Positions 60,901 to 64,000 of a stretch of 64,000 nucleotides of DNA are shown here, one piece after another. The first letter of the stretch is position 1. Every line of letters begins with the position of its first letter. The translations under genes and the position numbers were made by a program. This stretch comes from Seriola aureovittata (lineage: Eukaryota; Chordata; Actinopteri; Carangiformes; Carangidae), in contig NC_079386.1 in the NCBI RefSeq assembly GCF_021018895.1, forward strand, positions 10,789,335 through 10,853,334, read 5' to 3'. The notes under the pieces are model-generated. The model did no database searches and was not told the origin of the DNA. It saw nothing but the letters and a program-made list of their open reading frames with translations.

Positions 60901-62715
60901 GTGAGCTTCAAGGCCAAAGCTCAGGAAAATGTGGCACAGGCTGTTTGCGTTTACACCACCTGATGGTTAAAAACAGCTGAAGCTGATTTGCAGGTCAACT
61001 CTGCTTTAAATGAGACACATGTGGGACGTTTTACATTTACAGATGTTAAAAGGTTAAAGTCATGAAAAGTCATACTGTATATATAATCATATACAGTACA
61101 TAAGATCTTACAGTACATGTTGATGCCCAGCCTACATGCCCCAGCCCTGTGTTAAAGTGCAGCAGGGCAGAGGGTCATGTAGTCAGGTTGTAAAAGAGTC
61201 ACTAAATGTGTCTTATCAGTATCCACCCATCCAATTAACCCTGCATGAACAAGCAAAGTGATCGTTTCCCGTGGCAACGCTTATCCAATCTGTGCGATCA
61301 TAAATTATGGTTTACACGAACTCATACGCCTAAAAGAAATGAAAGAAATGAAGCAGTGTATTTTGGAAAAAAACCCCAAGCTCTTATCTGATTTTGTTTT
61401 ACTTGACTCATCTCCTGAGCTGGAAAACGACCTACAGTAGCCTCTATATTATTGTGAAACATGGATTAAAAATGGGGCAAGCAAACCTTTAGTATCAGTA
61501 CTTCCTCTTTTAGCTGCCCATGTTCAAATTTCACGTGATAGAGGTACAGGTGTGCACATGTCGGTACAGGCTTTCTGTTTTCTTTTCCCTCTGAATTTAT
61601 ATCATAATACTCCTATTAATGAGTAATAAAATTAATAGGTGTCTCACTTCTCCTTCCTTCACTCAGGTCCTACCTTGCAGACTTGGTCCACTTGCTCTTT
61701 CCAGAGTTGGATGAACTGCACACACTCCTGCAGGCTACGCAGATCCTTCAGGCCGTTCTGACGAGGATGTTGCTGCAGGAAACACGTAAATTTAAACATT
61801 TACTCAGATAGAAATTTAAACTTCATCAAATTCATACAGCCCAGATGTGAAGTTTAATGAACTCATACAGGTTTAAAATCAAGGTAAAACAAAAGAGAAG
61901 CTACTGGCAAAAAGTGAATTACAAAAGAGAAATATATTAAGAATATGTGACGTACCTGTGTGTGTTTGTTTATGTTGGGTTTGGCAGGTCTGCTGGGGGC
62001 TGAGCTGTGGGCCTGGAGATTCTCCTCAGGCAATGTCCAGCGTACAGCCCCGATGGAGCTGCTCTGGGTGGTAAAGCTGACCTCCAACGCCGGCAGCAAG
62101 CTAACCTCTGCAGGAGGGAGAAAACAGCATCTTTAAATTGATTCACACAGTTGATTTCCAACAGATGCTTCCAGTAGAAAATGAGGGTAAAAGGAAATTA
62201 ATTGGTGTAATAGAGTATCAATGTTTTCAAATAGCAATTAAATCTGATATATATATGTATATTAATTCATTCATTTTCTACCGCTTATCCTCTAGTAGGG
62301 TCGCGGGGGGGGCTGGAGCCTATCCCAGCATCTTTTCGGGCGAGAGGCGGGGTACGCCCTGGACAGGTCGCCAGTCCATCGCAGGGCAAACACATAGAGA
62401 CAGACAACCATTCACACTCACAGCCACACCTATGGTCAATTTAGAGTATCCGATTAGCCTAGTCCCCATTTGCATGTCTTTGGACTGTGGGAGGAAGCCG
62501 GAGTGCCCGGAGAGAACCCACACTTGCACGGGGAGAACATGCAAACTCCACACAGAAAGATCCCACGGCCGAGCTGGGACTCGAACCCGGAACCTTCTTG
62601 CTGTGAGGCGACAGCGCTAACCACTGCACCCCCGTGCAGCCCATATATGTATATATATATATATGTATAATAAAAACTCACTTTTTTTAGCTTTCAGGAT
62701 GCTCTTCACCTCCAT
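57983..62715 (-). CDS. PRY-SPRY (B30.2) protein with helical N-terminal half
   Basis: I do not recognise a named gene. Minus-strand exons 62715-62682, 62107-61956, 61772-61674, 60776-60645, 60550-60434, 60227-60099, 59162-59084, 58656-58630 and 58515-57983 join in frame to 433 aa, counting from the ATG at 62715, which lies in a perfect GCCACCATGG context. Residues ~257-433 are a complete PRY-SPRY domain: [74 protein letters not shown] and LYPLFAP. Such domains bind protein ligands in TRIM and butyrophilin families. No RING, B-box or typical TRIM coiled coil precedes it. Instead four phase-0 exons each carry an amphipathic segment with a central Trp (QFIQLWKEQVD, KLILEWADELH, QRIMEWAKELQ, LMEFITWSLLK). 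The 27-bp exon before the SPRY exon is like the small penultimate exon of TRIM genes. Coding may start further upstream. Confidence 0.8.
62263..62641 (-). mobile_element. tRNA-derived SINE of the fish HE1/DANA (V-SINE) type
   Basis: Read on the minus strand, a tRNA-like head has a Pol III A box (TGGTTAGCGCTG, 62612-62623) and a perfect B box (GGTTCGAGTCC, 62577-62587). The conserved core of this superfamily follows (GTGTGGAGTTTGCATGTTCT and CAGTCCAAAGACATGC). The tail ends in short ATTCATT repeats at 62,263-62,275. ATATATGTATA-like sequence on both sides may be the target duplication, although it is low complexity. The element sits in the first coding intron of the B30.2 gene, in the same orientation. 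Open frames inside it are not genes. Confidence 0.88.
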
Positions 62716-63502
62716 GGTGGCGTCCACACTGCTCTAAAGAAGAGATCACATTTAAAAATGTTGGTGACCAGTGGTGGAAAAAGAGTTTAGATCCTTTAGT
62801 TACTGTAATAATGCAGTATAAAAAGCCCTGCACTGAAAATGTCATTTAAGTAAACGTGTAAGAAATATATAAAAAAAAAAAAAAATGTAATTCATATATC
62901 AAAAGTAAAAGAAAGAAAATGGCTCCTGTGAGTTAGTTATGCTATTAATTATGCTATTAATAGATTGTTTTAACTGACATATAAATGTTTAAAAAAACAT
63001 TTACTTTTTACTTGGTCATGGTGGAGTTAATTTGAATTGTTTTATATATGTTTTAATCTGTAGAAATATGTCATATTTTATAAATATTTAAATATTTACC
63101 TTCTCTTTGTTAAGAAAATTGTGTTAACATGAAACAGCTGTTGAGGAACATAATATTGCTACAAAGTGAAGTTTAACATTCACATGTGATTCACTTGTAA
63201 AGATATAAATGATGCTATACATCAGTTTATAAAATAAGTTGTTTTTTTTTCTAATTTAGAAAAAAGTGTATTTTCTTTAGGTTGGTGTCCACATCCAAAA
63301 ACAAACAAAAAACAACTATAGTATTGAATATTCACGACATACATACACTTGAACCTACAAAGCAAAATAATAATTCTAAAATTGTGTAAAACATCTTAAA
63401 GTCAAAGTAAATCTTCAGTCATAGCACACACAGACCTGCACCATAGACATACACAGTTTATCATAACCTATGCTGATGTTCCCAGAGTTCATCATGTCTT
63501 AC

Positions 63503-63654
63503 CTTTTGTCTGAGGGAGCGGTGGTGCAGCTCTTCTGGCCGAGAAGACTGGACAGCTACTGCAGTTTGTTCAGGGTATTTGTTCCTGCTTGCACCTGCCT
63601 GATCTTTGGACTCTTTTATGGCCTCTTTGATGGCGAGGGCAACTTTCTTTGGAG
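63503..63654 (-). CDS. possible upstream coding exon of the B30.2 gene
   Basis: On the minus strand, after an acceptor-like TTTTTCATGTCTGTGAG, 152 bp stay open for 50 codons (starting PKKVALAIKEAIKESKDQAG, ending HHRSLRQK) and end at a good donor, AAAAG|GTAAGA (63502). An acceptor TTCTTTAG before the next exon would put AGC AGT GTG GAC GCC ACC ATG in the same frame as the downstream protein, so the two could be continuous. If so, the ATG at 62715 is internal and the true start lies further right, perhaps outside the window. The alternative is a spliced 5' UTR that is open by chance. Confidence 0.45.
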
Positions 63655-64000
63655 CTCACAGACATGAAAAACCCAGGCTTCCTGGCAGCAGCTGGCATGT
63701 TCACCATCAGGGCAGAAAGGCATGATTCTTTATGGCAGTGATAAATTTCTGCATATCACTGAGAGTGACGCACATGCTGGGATTCAGCAATGTTACTGTA
63801 ACTACAAATACATTTATAAACAGGATTGTTACAGTAAATATCTATAGTGGGAGTTGAGATATAAAGGTTTTAAAAATAGATGAAATTGTAATCAAGTTCA
63901 AAAAGAAGCTAAAAGGTTAAAAATAATAATAAAGGAAACAAATTCAACAGCAAAAACAAGAGGTTTTTGATGTGAACATGAACCTGTAGTATTTACTACA
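63655..64000. other. unassigned right edge
   Basis: No exon can be assigned with confidence. On the minus strand a short frame starting MCVTLSDMQKF (about 63,777 downwards) ends in a stop at about 63,709 and has no clear splice site that would keep it open. Confidence 0.4.

Noticed and set aside
62138..62620. A 160-codon plus-strand open frame and antisense frames of 60-80 codons
   Set aside because: They lie on the tRNA-derived SINE (A and B boxes, fish core and ATTCATT tail); the translation has no family resemblance.
62560..62640. Possible tRNA gene on the minus strand
   Set aside because: The A and B boxes belong to the SINE head; no complete cloverleaf or acceptor pairing is visible.

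Overview
The window is vertebrate nuclear DNA, almost certainly from a teleost fish. The genes are split into many short exons with GT-AG introns, CA/TG microsatellites are abundant, and a tRNA-derived SINE of the fish HE1/DANA (V-SINE) type is present. All reading frames below were assembled by hand from splice sites. Every exon junction of the seven complete gene models keeps frame, and the protein lengths match their families.

Layout from left to right. 1-2.7 kb: 3' end of gabarap (+), an ATG8-family autophagy protein. 3-7.6 kb: gps2 (+), a subunit of the NCoR/SMRT corepressor complex. 7.6-15.6 kb: eif5a (-), the hypusinated translation factor. 18.7-23.3 kb: a Y-box cold-shock-domain gene, ybx2 by position (+). 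23.2-33.4 kb: slc2a4/GLUT4 (-). 33.4-38.4 kb: intergenic space between the divergent slc2a4 and tp53. 38.4-44.2 kb or further: tp53 (+). 46.2-53.5 kb: a secreted C-type-lectin/fibronectin-III protein that I cannot match to a named gene (+). 54.2-58 kb: a type II membrane C-type-lectin-like receptor (+). 58-63.7 kb: a PRY-SPRY (B30.2) protein with an unusual helical N-terminal half (-).

The gps2-eif5a-ybx2-slc2a4 order, with gabarap and tp53 nearby, is the gene block of human chromosome 17p13.1. Human 17p13.1 also carries the ASGR1/ASGR2/CLEC10A lectin cluster, so the lectin receptor next to tp53 may be a diverged relic of that cluster. The left two thirds is a housekeeping and metabolic block. 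The right third (46-64 kb) looks like a fast-evolving immune-type accessory block.

Most interesting points: a candidate p53-responsive internal promoter in tp53 intron 4, followed by an in-frame intronic ATG, with a MITE-like element between them; GLUT4 whose C-terminal dileucine sorting region is replaced by an expanded Met-Asp hexamer repeat; a CTLD-5xFN3 secreted protein whose lectin domain is interrupted by a Thr-rich tandem-repeat insert and which ends in an unrecognised mini-domain; and the B30.2 protein built on repeated Trp-centred helical exons.
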